DNA from: Blumeriella jaapii
Taxonomy: Eukaryota > Ascomycota > Leotiomycetes > Helotiales > Drepanopezizaceae
Direction: 5' to 3'
Assembly: GCA_009599575.1 (NCBI GenBank)
Contig: VWND01000004.1
Span: 1,649,638 to 1,713,637 of the forward strand
Length of the DNA: 64,000 nucleotides
Shown: one piece after another, positions 45,425 to 55,799 of the stretch
Numbering within the stretch: position 1 is the first letter of the stretch
How the letters are laid out: the number at the start of each line of letters is the position of its first letter
Position numbers and translations under genes: made by a program
Notes under the pieces: generated by a model
Databases searched by the model: none
What the model was told of the DNA's origin: nothing
Seen by the model: the letters and a program-made list of their open reading frames with translations, nothing else

Positions 45425-48400
45425 TAATATACTTTTTTAATTAATATACCTATCGATATTATATCGTTTTTTAAACAAAGCGTTGCTAAATCTGGCAAAT
45501 TTATTTTTAATTTATTTTAAAACGGAATTATTATACGTAATCTTTCCGAATTTAAGCAAATATATAATACCGCTATTTTAAATTAATAAGCAGCTTTCGT
45601 AAAAATATTTATAAAGCAATTCGATATAATAATTAAAAACGTTAACGAATTTTTATTCGATTACGAAAATTTCGTTAAAATTAAATTCGTTCGCAAAAGT
45701 TTTAATTACGACAAATTTCTGCTAAATTACGATAACGTTTTAAAAACTTTCGCCCAAGCAAAAAAAGCTCGAAATAATAAAAAAAAGATAATAAACCGAA
45801 TATTGCGTTTTTTGCTAAATTAACGAAAGAAAAATATTTAAAAATACGTTTTTAATAAAATCACCGGTGTTATTTTATTTCGGCATTTCGCTCGCTTTTT
45901 CGAAATTATTATTTTTACGAAAAAAAAAGTTTGGATATTAAACGCTTATATTTTCAAAACGCAAGCTCTGAAAGCTAATAATTTAAAAGCTCGCAGATTT
46001 ATAAGCTTTTTTATAATTGTTTGTAAACTGGTCGACGACGTTATATAATCGCTAAAAAAAGTTTTAATCGGTTGCGAAATTTTAAATTTAATTTTTTTTT
46101 AAAATAAAAAACTAAGCGTCGTTAAATACGGTATTTTTATATCGAAAAAAAAAAACGACGCTATTCCGATATTTTAAATTTACGACAACGAAAAAAACGA
46201 AAAAGCTAATATTATTTTCGTTTAATTCGAAAAAATATACGCGGTAGCAATTAATACTTTTAAAGCAGCTAAAATAATTCGGCGATTTTTATTTTTAATT
46301 ATCGAAAACAAATTCGAAAACGAAATTTTTAGCGTAATAGCAAACAACCGCTTATTCGAATATAAAAAATCTATTGTATTTATAAAAACGATTTCGGAAA
46401 AAATAAAAATAAAAAACGTAAAAAAACGCGCCGATATTTTCGAAATCTTTTTTATTCGAAAAAGAAAATTATTCACGTCGCTAGCAAAAAAAGTATTGCG
46501 AATAAAAACAGCCGGAAATCGACGCCGAATTATAATTTTTAAGCTAATTAATAAAAAACGCGACGATTTTACGAAATCAGATTTAAAAAACGCCGGCATT
46601 TCGAAAAAAAAAAATTTAAACGATTTTAAATCCGACTTTTCGAAATTAAATACGCAAATATTAAAAACGTTTGCTGCGTTTAAAAACGTCGTATTATTAT
46701 CGCTAATATTTCAGATTTTAATAAAAGTATTTAAAATTTCGATTATTATACGATTCGACCGAAAAAATTTAAAAAAAAATATCGAAATTATCGCGGAAAA
46801 AATTATATAAAAAGCATAAAATTAAATTATTTTGCTTTAAATTTTCGCTTTCGACGACGAAACGATTCAAAAGTTTTATTTCGATATTTTTATATAAAAA
46901 TTAAATAAATTCGTTAGCTTTTTTCTTTTTGTTTCGAACGAAAATTAAATTAAGCTTTTTTCGGAAAATTGCAAATATAATACGCCGAAATAAATAAAAA
47001 AAACTTTTGAAAACAGTAATCCGTTTTTATTCGAGTTTTTTTTCGTTAAAAAACTCCGATTTTTTAATTTCGTTTTTACAAATAATATTAACGCTAAAAA
47101 AAACGGTAAATTCTGCTATTTTTATATGCGCTATTACGCGGTATACTGCGATTTGATTATAAAAAAAGTCGACGTTATCGGCTTCGCTAATCGATTCGTT
47201 GTTATTAAAAATTCGGATTACGACGTATTCGAAATTGATTTTAATAATTAATTTATATTTCGACGGAAAACTGCGAGAATTATTAAAGCGCGAATTAAGA
47301 TTTATTTAGGTTACGCAAATTTTAAAGCGGATCCCAAGACTTTTAGCGCGATTATAAAGCTCGACTAAAATAAAAAAAAATAAAAACAACGAGTATTTTT
47401 AAAAGCCGACTTTTTTGATTTTTCGACCGAAAAAATATTTTAAAATTTATTTGAACTAAGCTGCGAATTCGTTAATTACGTAAGGTTTTATAACGAAAAA
47501 AATAAATTATTATTGTATTTTATAAAAAAAAATAGTTATATATAAGTATTATTTCCGATTAGTTAAAACCCAAGAAACGCTTACAGTTTTTTTCGCTAAT
47601 ATATTTTACAATTTTATTTAATAAGCTTTTAAAATGCACTCCGGCTTTTATTTCGCTGTTTTAATTATTCGGAACTTCGGAAACTGCTGTTTTATAATAT
47701 ATTTTAATATTCCGATCGTTTTAGATTTCGTTAATTCCGATCGTATTACAATTATAAAATTCGATATCGCCGATTTTTAAAAAAAGAAAAAAAATCGAAA
47801 ACTTTACCGACGCTATTTTCGATTATTACGTTCTGTTTGCATTCGCATATAATTCAGAAATAATCGAAGCTTATTTGCAATTATATTACGACGCCAAACT
47901 AATTAAAATTATTTAAAAAGGCTTAGCTTTTTCGTATTTCAGCGCGTTTAAAATAATAACCTTAATTATTTTATCGGATTACGAAACCGAAAGCTACGAA
48001 ATAAAAAATAAAATAATTTTTGTTAATTTTTCGATTAAACAAAAAATCTTCGTCAGATTCAGAACTTAAAAAACCGACGGCGCGATATTAATTTATTCGA
48101 ATAATTATACGGCGCAAAAGTATAAAAATCATTTCGAAAACGACGCTCCGATAAACAATTCAATATTATTTGTTTTGCGACGAAAACAATTATAGCATTT
48201 TCGATGGTTTCGATTGCAAACGATTATTTCCGAATTATTTCGTAAAATAATCTTTTTTATAAGCTTCGAAACTGTTTTAAAAGTATTCGTCGATAAACAA
48301 TCGTAATCCGACCTATTAGTTTTACGCGAAGCAAAAGCGTTAATCGGTTTTAATTACGACGAATTAATCGATTATTTTTACGATTTTAATATAAAACTTT

Positions 48401-48735
48401 TTAACGCTTTTTGCAAAGCGTAAAACCACGTTTAAAAGCTGAAATTTATTATTTACGAAAAAAAGTCGTAAAAAATATTTGTCGCGGCGATATTTAATAA
48501 TATTATCGACGAAAAAGCTATTAAAACGTTTGTAAATTTAAACGATATTTCGACTGATATTTTATCGAGTTATTTTTTAAAAAAGCAAAATAAACAAAAT
48601 GATTTAAACGATAAACGAAACGCTATTTCTTCGCAAAAGCCAATAGCAAAAAGGTTAAAAACGGGTTAAAAAACCGAAAAAGTATAAAATTAAAAAGTTC
48701 GGTTTTTAATTAATTGGTTTTTAAATTATATAAAA
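45425..48735 (+). pseudogene. ORF3 of family alpha, copy C: unrecognised ~1,100-codon protein
   Basis: One frame runs from about 45440 (PIDIISFFKQSVAKSGKF) through LSEFKQIYNTAILN, FLLNYDNVLKTFA, WILNAYIF, ISFFIIVCKLVDDV, KSDLKNAGISKKKN, FDDETIQKFYFDIF, CDLIIKKVDVIGFANRF and YDVFEIDFNN to about 47530. After an A-run (9 A's, against 11 in A and about 12 in E) it continues with FAYNSEIIEAYLQLY, TESYEIKNKI, LREAKALIGFNYDELIDYF and LNDKRNA, and a basic tail near 48640-48700. The A-run length differences explain the frame shift. No membrane span, protease, helicase or DDE-type motif is visible. Family and function unknown. It could be an env-like or captured gene; nothing in it proves either. Confidence 0.62.
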
Positions 48736-48815
48736 TAAACTAAATTGCATTTATTAAAATTATGTTTTTTTTTGGTCGTAATTAAAAACAATTACGTATA
48801 TTATTTAAAACAGAA

Positions 48816-49082
48816 TATAAAACGGTAATACTTTGTATTAATAGAAATTAATAGTTTTAGCTATAATCGAAAAATAAACCCTTTCGAAACTCTTTGCCAT
48901 TAACTACTTTTAACAAATATAAAAGCAAAACACTTTTTTAAATAGTACAAAAGGCACGCAGTCTAATTTTTACCTTTATTTATTTTTCTTTTCCTTTCTT
49001 CAGTTTTTTCTAAGGATTTCCTAGACTATCCTACCCACCGACATATGGCCGTATCAGTCTGGTTTTCCTACCTACTTTTACA
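48816..49082 (+). repeat. 3' LTR of alpha copy C
   Basis: This 267-bp LTR starts TATAAAACGGTAATAC and ends CTACTTTTACA. It is followed by ATAG and the rest of copy D. Confidence 0.92.
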
Positions 49083-51173
49083 ATAGCTTTTTCGAATAGC
49101 TTTTAAAAAGCCGTCGAAAATATTTTTATAGCTTCGTTTAACGGATCCGTTGCTTTTCGAATTATAAGCTGAGATTTAAATGCGTTGAATATTATATTTT
49201 TTTATAAAAGTTTCGATAACGCTTTTGTTTTCGAGTTTATTATCGACGTTTAATTTTTTAAATAAACCGTGCCGATATATAACGTTTTTTAAAAAAAGAT
49301 TATTATAATTTCGGAAATAGCGTTTCGGAAAAATCGTTTTTTAAATTATTTAAACAGATCGTCGATAGCGAATACGAAACATATATATCCGCGATCGGTA
49401 ATTAATACGCGTGTAACGTCGAGATTAATTTTTTTTCAGATTTTAAAAAACTACGTCGGATATAATAAATTTTTTTTTCGGCCAGGCTTTCGTTTTTAGC
49501 AAAAAATAAAGCTTTTAACGAAGACTTTGCAGTTTTCGAAATATTCTTTTTATTAAAAATCGTTTTTAATTCGGTAATAAGTAGTTTTAGCTTTTTTATA
49601 AAATACTTTTTCGTAGGCTTTTTTTATAATTTGAAACTTATCGATTTTGTTATTTACTACTAAGCGTTTTCGGTATATATTATTTTTTATTTTATACAGC
49701 TTTTTATCGGCTAAAATATAATCGAAAGCTTGGTTTTTAAATAATTTAAATTAATAATTTAATATGCTAAATAATTTAAATAAAATAATTAAATAATATG
49801 CGATTAAATAAAAATTTTTAATTTTGTAATTATCGATCAAAAGTTTATTTTCGTCGCTAATCGGCTTATTCCGATCGTTTTTCGTTAAATCCATTCGCGG
49901 AATTAGCCGAAATAATAATGCGAATGCTTTTTCGGCCCGAAAATTAATATTTTTTATTCGCGGTGCCAGCCGAAATAGCAACGCGAATAGTTTCGGCTTT
50001 ATAAAACCCAAAGTATAAATAGCGAAATAGCCGATTTCGTTAGCGATTTATTTATCGATATTTTATTTGCTTTGTTTAGCGAAATCAAACGGATAAAAGC
50101 GTTTTCGTTTAAAAAAGCCGTTTGCCGTTATATTAATTATTTTTTTAATATGCTTAATTTCGAAGTTTATAAATCGTATTCAAGTTATTTAATTAATAAC
50201 GAACGCTTTTAATAAGTTATTAGCTTTTTTATTTAATTAATCGATAAAAACTTTTACGTTCGTTTTCAAAATAAAATATACGCCGTATAATTCGCTTTTT
50301 ATTTTTATTATTATTTTAAAAGCGCTCCGATATTTTCGTTTAATAGCGTCGTAGCGTGCTTTCGCGAGAAATTATAAGCCGCTTTCGAATCGTAAAAAAT
50401 GCCGTTTTTTGTTTTTATCGATTTGTTGCAATACAGTTTTTTAACCGAAAATATTAGCGTTTATAATTAAAATGATTTTTTTTGCGTTTGGGCTATAATC
50501 GATTCGTATAAGCGATAAAGCCGATAAAAAATCGTTTTTAAAAATTTTTATAACTTTGCTTTGTTTTTTTTTTTAAACGAAATCGACTTTTTTTTTTATC
50601 GTAGCGTAAATAAATGCAGTTTTCTAAAAAAAGTTTTTAATTTAATTCCGGTAGTAAATTATAACGCTAATAAAAGTTTTTATTTCGATAATATTTTTAT
50701 ATTTTTTTTATTCGCAAATCTTTTTAATTTTTTTTCGTTAAAAATAGCGGTTAGCGCTATTAGTTATATAACTAACGATATTTATTTCGGATATGCAGAA
50801 TTTTAATCGAAAGCTAATAATAGCTTTGGCTTTTTCGAAGCAAATTATAATTTTGTCGATATTTTAAATATATTTTATTATATAACGTCGAATTTCAGAA
50901 AAAGAAAATTTATTATTATAATATAATTTAAAGCTTTTTATTTCGACGTCGTTAACGTAAAGCAAAGCAATATCGAAAATGCAAATTATAAAAATTTTAT
51001 ATACGATTTTTACGAATTATGCGATTAAATTAATAGCTTTTATAAGTATTTTTGTTATACGTAATAAACCGATTAAAATTTAAATTGCCGTTATATTTCG
51101 AAATCGTAAATTAAATATTAAATAATCGTAGTTTAAAAACAAATCGAAAAAAAAGCGATCGTTAGTTTTGCGA
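49083..51173 (-). pseudogene. Alpha copy D: integrase start, RNase H and RT (truncated)
   Basis: Minus strand. Integrase N-terminal half lies at about 49083-49770. The open linker piece 50011-49751 contains LFALLFRLAPRIKNINFRAE. RNase H is at about 50100-50540, and RT carries Y-V-N-D at 50959-50948. The sequence stops at 51173 in the RT fingers region, where the G LTR begins. The plus-strand frame 50561-50806 is antisense. Confidence 0.78.
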
Positions 51174-51587
51174 TATCAGGAACCAATATCACGTGTATAA
51201 GTCAGGTGATCCGCCAAGACCCTCTGCCTCCTACCAATTCTCGAATAATATTCTCTGCGGATAGGCCGTGGAGGCCGGATAGTATTATGAAAGTTAAAAA
51301 TGATATTTAGGTAAAACACTTTATAAAAATAATTGCTAAGAAACCAATTATTAAGGTTATATTAAAAAGAATTGAAAAAAGATCGGAATAAAAGCTGGAA
51401 AAGCATACTAAATAAAATTCGCCTGGTTTCCTAAAAAATACTTTTTTCGAGGGCTCCACCTTTTCTTTTGTATTTATACACGCTTTTTACTAAAAATGTA
51501 AAAAGTAAAAATCAGTTTGATTATTAATCTAATTTTATTTAAGCTTTATTATTTAAATTAATATTTTCCTGCTTTTCAATTTTTACA
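51174..51587 (-). repeat. LTR of family G (copy 2), inverted relative to copy 1
   Basis: Reverse complement of 19120-19536 over about 414 bp. On the plus strand it begins ATATCAGGAACCAATATCAC and ends in TTTTTACA. Well preserved near 51185-51260 (GTCAGGTGATCCGCCAAGAC). It lacks about 2 terminal bases at its junction with copy D and no target duplication is visible, so it marks a truncation or rearrangement breakpoint. Confidence 0.8.
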
Positions 51588-51788
51588 TTTTAATTTTTTT
51601 ATTTATCGGAACGGCAGTTCGATATTACTAAAACAATCTTTTATTATATTATTATATTTATATCGTTATTATCGATATTATAGCTTTTCGTATTCGCAGC
51701 GAACAGGCATTTCCAGCTATTTAAAAAGACTCAGCGCTTTCGGCTGCTTAAAAAAACTTCGTATTATCGTTTTTTTTAACGTTACCAG
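51588..51788. other. Orphan 200-bp fragment between G LTR and alpha copy E
   Basis: It matches nothing else in the window. It is AT-rich at first and then more mixed (TTCGTATTCGCAGCGAACAG near 51689). A short plus-strand frame reads IAFRIRSEQAFPAI and then meets stops. It may be a remnant of the pre-insertion target or of element G. Confidence 0.4.
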
Positions 51789-52055
51789 TGTAAAACGGTG
51801 ATACTCTGTATTAATAGAAGTTGGTAGTTTTAGCTATGGTCGAGGCATGGACCCCTCCGAGACCCTCTGCCACTGACTATTTTCAACAGGTATAAAAGCA
51901 AAGCACTTTTTTAAATAGTATTATAAGCACGCAGTCCAATTTATACTTTTACTTATTTTTCTTTTTTTTTTTTCAGCCTTTTCTAGGGATTCCCTAAACT
52001 ATTTTACCCACCGATATATGGCCGTATCAATTTGGTTTTCCTATTTATTTTTACA
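51789..52055 (+). repeat. 5' LTR of alpha copy E
   Basis: This 267-bp LTR is the least mutated of the family: TGTAAAACGGTGATACTCTG to TTTTACA. TATA-like TATAAAAG lies at 51891-51898. Confidence 0.93.
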
Positions 52056-52826
52056 TTTGGTGATCTACGCAGGAATTCAAACTTCGGTGTTTCGTTTTTA
52101 TATATTCGCCGATGCATTTTTCGAATTCACAATTAAAATCGATTTCGATATTTTCGCCATTACGGCTTAAAAAATCTTTTATATGATATTGTTCGCAGTT
52201 GCATTATATAAAAGACTTTTAATAGCTTTTTTTATTTTGCGCATAATTATTAAATTATAAAAGTGCAACATATTTTAGAAACGTTTGAAATTGCGGTTAG
52301 ACAATTTTGAACCGTACGAAACTCAAAGCTCGAAAATCGCTCCTTTGTCTAAAATAACAAATCGAACATTAGTTCGTACGCTTCGACCGCTGCGCTCGGC
52401 CCTTCTGAATTAAATTTTTTTTAATCAAACGTTTAGCGAAAACTTAATCTTCTGATCTTACGCTTTATAATTATAACAATTATAATTTACGGCTTTTTAT
52501 TAAAAATAATAAGAAAATGGCTGTACGTGCATTGGCTTAAGCCACGGAATATCGAAACCGTGGATTATATAACAATATTATATCAATCCAATTAACTTAC
52601 CAAAAAATAAGTTTTTTAATATATTACTTAAATGTTTGGACGCAATCTTATTTTATTTAATTTTTTTAAAAAATACAAAAACCTTTTTAATAATTCCTTT
52701 ATTAAAAACGATTTTTTTCATACTGAAAACCCTTAATTTGCAATTTCAAAAAACATTTATTTATTTAATTTAAACTTTACTAATACTTTCGCTAATATTA
52801 TAAACAACGACGCTTTTCGTTTTCTT
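52056..52826 (+). other. 5' leader of alpha copy E: primer-binding candidate and stem-loop
   Basis: Directly after the LTR come TT and then TGGTGATCTACGCAGG followed by AATTCAAAC. This resembles the complement of a tRNA 3' end (CCA, acceptor strand, T-loop). Further on, GGCTTAAGCC (52534-52543) is a perfect palindrome, overlapped by the stem CCACGG...CCGTGG (52542-52563). No gene is visible in the leader. Confidence 0.55.
52542..52563 (+). promoter_or_regulatory. Leader stem-loop of family alpha
   Basis: Perfect 6-bp stem CCACGG/CCGTGG with a 10-nt loop (AATATCGAAA). It is present in C (near 38540) and B (near 33455) with one arm base changed by transition. It sits between LTR and gag, where packaging or dimerisation signals lie in retroelements; that role is inference. 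Confidence 0.45.
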
Positions 52827-53035
52827 ATGCGAGGCCGCATACCTTTTTTTGGTTCCTTTGATGCATTTTTATTTAATACAGTGGGTAGACACATGAAGTT
52901 GCGCGTCAGTAAATAGTCCGTACCCCAACAAAATTCTACTACCTTTACAATTTTATAACTCCACCAATAATTAATCGATTTTAAATACAAATAGCTTAAA
53001 TAAAAGCTGAAAATCGAAAGAATATTCGATTTTAA

Positions 53036-54153
53036 TCAGTATTTGGTATACCATCCATTTTCAGCCTTAATGGCGTTTACCCGCTTTTGCATCCCTTCCG
53101 CCAGTTTATTTAATAACTGGTCTTTCAAAAGCTTCCACGCCCTTTGTGCAGTACTAATTAATAAACGCTGAGTTATATCGTTATCTTTTATAGCGATTAA
53201 TTCAGATTTAAGCTTAATTATCTTAGCTTTTAGCATTTTCCACAGATTTTCAATCGGATTAAGATTCGGCGAATAAAGCGGCCAATTTATCAATTCAATA
53301 TCCATATCACGAAACCATTCCTGAATAAAACGCGCTTTATAAATCGGAGCGTTATTTTGCATAAAAATACTGTCGTCGTAAAGAATCGTAGGAAGGTGTT
53401 TTTCGAAAACTTCGAAATATTTGGCGGCTGTAACGCTTTCACGAGTCGCATTTGGATCTCCGCGTATTACGATTAAATCTGTTCGAATTTCCCAGCCGAA
53501 TGCAGCCCAAAACATAATCGATCGACCTTTAGTAAGCTTTTTTTAAATTGCCCAAAGTTGTAGGTTTTCAGCTATTAAATTGCGTTAGTAATAAAAAATA
53601 TAAATCGATAGAAATATTAACCTTTCGCTCGATAAACAAACTCCCAACGATCTTCTTTTCCACGTTTAATTAAACATTCGTCAGACCAGCGCTAGCGACG
53701 CCAATAAGAAAGTGGTTTATTATCGTAAAAAAATGCTTATTGCAATCGCGCGGCAGCGCGTTCGTCGGTTAAAACAGGTCGTTTTCGACAGCGCTATTTT
53801 TGTATACCGGATTTCTTTAAAAATCGATATATCGTTTTCTTCGAAACGTGCGGAACGGTAAAAAAGCGTAATTGGGCCGCTGTAATCTTTAGCGTACGGA
53901 CAATTGCTCTGAAAATAGCTTTTCTATCGCGTTCCGTAATAAAAAAAGGCGGGCGTTCTCGAGGTTATAATTTACCGTCGGATTGTAAAAACGCGTTTTT
54001 AACCGTATAACGCGCGGTGGATGGGCTGCACTTTTCCGACTCCGCAAGCCAGGTATAAGAAACCCTATATTTTCTAGCGCCAATAATACGATTTCTAGCC
54101 CCTTGAGAAAGGTGCTCAAAGGGCTGGCGAAACGTTTCGGCTGTTCGTGGCAT
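53036..54153 (-). pseudogene. Tc1/mariner-family transposase, one intron, inactivated
   Basis: This is a cut-and-paste DNA transposase. Exon 1 runs 54153-53622 (ATG at 54153, M-P-R-T-A-E-T-F-R-Q) and contains the helix-turn-helix DNA-binding half. It ends with the first catalytic motif RWSDECLIKRGKEDRWEFVY. Intron 53621-53572. Exon 2 runs 53571-53036 with IMFWAAFGW, MQNNAPIYKA and SPNLNPIENLW. Spliced length is 355 codons, usual for Tc1. Spacing between the second and third acidic residues is 34 (DD34E). Defects: stops at four exon-1 codons (TAA/TAG, likely Gln) and one at the start of exon 2. The second catalytic Asp is Asn (MQNN for MQDN), and P-L-Y-S-P-N replaces the usual P-P-Y-S-P-D. All are explained by C-to-T / G-to-A. 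Confidence 0.92.
53572..53621 (-). other. Spliceosomal intron in the Tc1 transposase gene
   Basis: 50 nt on the minus strand: donor GTTAAT, a perfect TACTAAC branch site, acceptor TAATAG. Removing it joins ...RAK to A-E-N-L-Q-L-W-A-I in a phase-1 codon (G|CT) and restores the frame. The short length and branch consensus are typical of filamentous fungi and support a nuclear fungal origin. Confidence 0.8.
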
Positions 54154-55799
54154 AGTAGTGTAGTTGCGAAAAAGAGGTGTGTTTTGTTGTAAACGCGAAA
54201 AGTCGCGGTCGGGGGCCGACGCGCAACTTCATGTGTCTACGTACTGTAGCGCCAATATTACCGATTTTATCGAAAAATATAAAAAAACCTGTAAAAATTT
54301 CGGAATTTTTAAAATTGAAATATTCGATAAACTTTTTCGCTATTATAATTTAATTATTAAAAATATTATTAAATCGATAAATAAATGGAAAGCTATTAAA
54401 GCTCGAAACTAGCGTAAGCTAATTAAAGCTTTAAAATCGGAATTCCGAAATTACGATCGCTAGCAAATTCGCGATACTATCGCTTTTCTTAAACAGTTTG
54501 TTATAACAATCCGCTAAATTAAAAAACTTAAAACTTATTATCGTATTTATATAAGAGTTTTTAACGTTTTCGTTAACAAAAAAGTTTTAAGCGAAATTAA
54601 GCAAAAAAGATTGTTTTTATTTAGCTTTTCAATTAGCATTCGTAACAAAACTATTAAATATTTTAAAATTAACGAACAAAACTTTAAAACCTTCGATTAG
54701 TATTTTAAATTTGTAAAATTCGTTTTTAAACAAAACCAAAGCGAACGTATTATCGAAACTATAAACTAAGAAAAATCCCTTTTTTTTACTTACAAAAAAA
54801 ACGTAAAAGCTTTAATGCAGAAATATGCCCAGCTATTAAAAATTACCGAAATCGCTAAAAAACAACCAGTTATTATATTATTTAATCGTTTTGCAAAACT
54901 TATTAGCTTGGAAAAGCTTAATAAAAATATCGAAATTCTCGTATTAAAATTTACCGATATTAAAATTCAAAAGCTTTAAAGCAAAGTCGAAAATCTTATG
55001 CAATAACAGAAAAAACTTTTTTACGTTAATTCGAATAATAAAAACGATTAAATAGCTTTTATAACAATTATTCTTTTTAAAATACGCGAAACGATCAGTT
55101 TCGCCAAGCCACCGTAAAAGTAATAGCTGCCTAATAGCAATTTTTCCGTGCTAGCGATCAAAATCAGCGAAACATTAATTATAATAACAATTATTAAAAG
55201 AAAAAAAAAACCAACGCGGAAATCAAAATCGCAGTTATTAAAATAATAAAAGTAATTATCAGAACAAATTCCGTAGCTTTAAATGCGGATTCTGTAACAA
55301 CAGAAAAATTTACTGCGAAAAACTTTATATTCGCTTTAAATGCAAAGCGTTTAATTTCTGTATAAATAATAGTATTTGCTATATTAATAAATATAAAGCG
55401 ATTTGCTTCGGACCGACGAAAGCAGGAATAAGTTTTTTAACAAAGCTAAAAACCAAAGCTAATTAAATATTATTCGCTTAAAAATAAAAAATACAAAATG
55501 AAACGATTGTTTGGAAAACAAAAAAAATGCAAAAACGATTTTTATTAATAAAAGAAAAAACATTCCCGAAAACGTATTAATTAAAAAAAAAACTTTTATA
55601 CCAAGCGTAAGTAAAATTCAAATATATAAATAAAAAACAAATATATATATTGCTAATGCAAATATCGCATTTGCAAATATTATAGTTGCATAATCAAATT
55701 AGCGAATTATAAAAAAGCAAAATGCTTCTGTTTTATTCGCCAAACTAATTAATATAAAAAAAAACGTTAAAATCGAAAAAAAAAAAAATTTTAAAATTC

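Larger units (their letters stand above)
37787..49082 (+). mobile_element. Alpha copy C, complete, nested in copy D
   Basis: This 11,296-bp element on the plus strand has LTRs at 37787-38052 and 48816-49082. The target duplication is ATAA (37783-37786) and ATAG (49083-49086), differing by one G-to-A change. Copy D reads through at the junction exactly as the uninterrupted copy B near 27765. Its orientation is opposite to D. It serves here as the reference copy for the family. Confidence 0.93.
21656..51173 (-). mobile_element. Alpha copy D, split by copies B and C and 5'-truncated
   Basis: Three pieces join into one minus-strand element: 21656-22930 (3' LTR and ORF3 end), 34217-37786 (ORF3, spacer, integrase end) and 49083-51173 (integrase start, RNase H, RT). 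The joins match the uninterrupted sequence of other copies at each point. B sits between pieces 1 and 2 with ATAA on both sides (22927-22930, 34217-34220). C sits between pieces 2 and 3 with ATAA/ATAG (37783-37786, 49083-49086). The 5' end (RT start, protease, gag, 5' LTR) is missing, cut at 51173 by a G LTR. Confidence 0.9.
52879..54246 (-). mobile_element. Tc1-like DNA transposon (DD34E), inserted in gag of alpha copy E
   Basis: This 1,368-bp element is flanked by TA (52877-52878 and 54247-54248). The terminal inverted repeats are about 29 bp: CAGTGGGTAGACACATGAAG on the left, and the right end read inward starts CAGTACGTAGACACATGAAG; both continue TTGCGCGTC. They differ at two positions only. 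One transposase gene lies on the minus strand. Base composition is clearly more balanced than in the surroundings (e.g. GCGGTCGGGGGCCGACGCGC at 54205-54224), so RIP has touched it lightly and it is probably young. Confidence 0.95.
52827..55600 (+). pseudogene. gag of alpha copy E, split by the Tc1 element
   Basis: ATG at 52827 opens M-R-G-R-I-P-F-F-G-S-F-D-A-F-L-F-N. The frame is interrupted at 52878 and resumes at 54249 with A-N-I-T-D-F-I-E-K-Y. The Cys cluster lies at about 55282-55402 (CGFC, then KCKAFNFC). RIP-type stops are present after the insertion. It aligns with 38824-40230. Confidence 0.7.

Noticed and set aside
46222..46599. 125-codon minus-strand ORF, with relatives antisense to ORF3 in other copies (e.g. 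61622-62005, 35528-35803)
   Set aside because: It recurs because the copies are homologous. It lies antisense to ORF3, which continues the gag-pol strand, and RIP-shifted composition leaves long open frames on the antisense. It cannot be fully excluded without a consensus.
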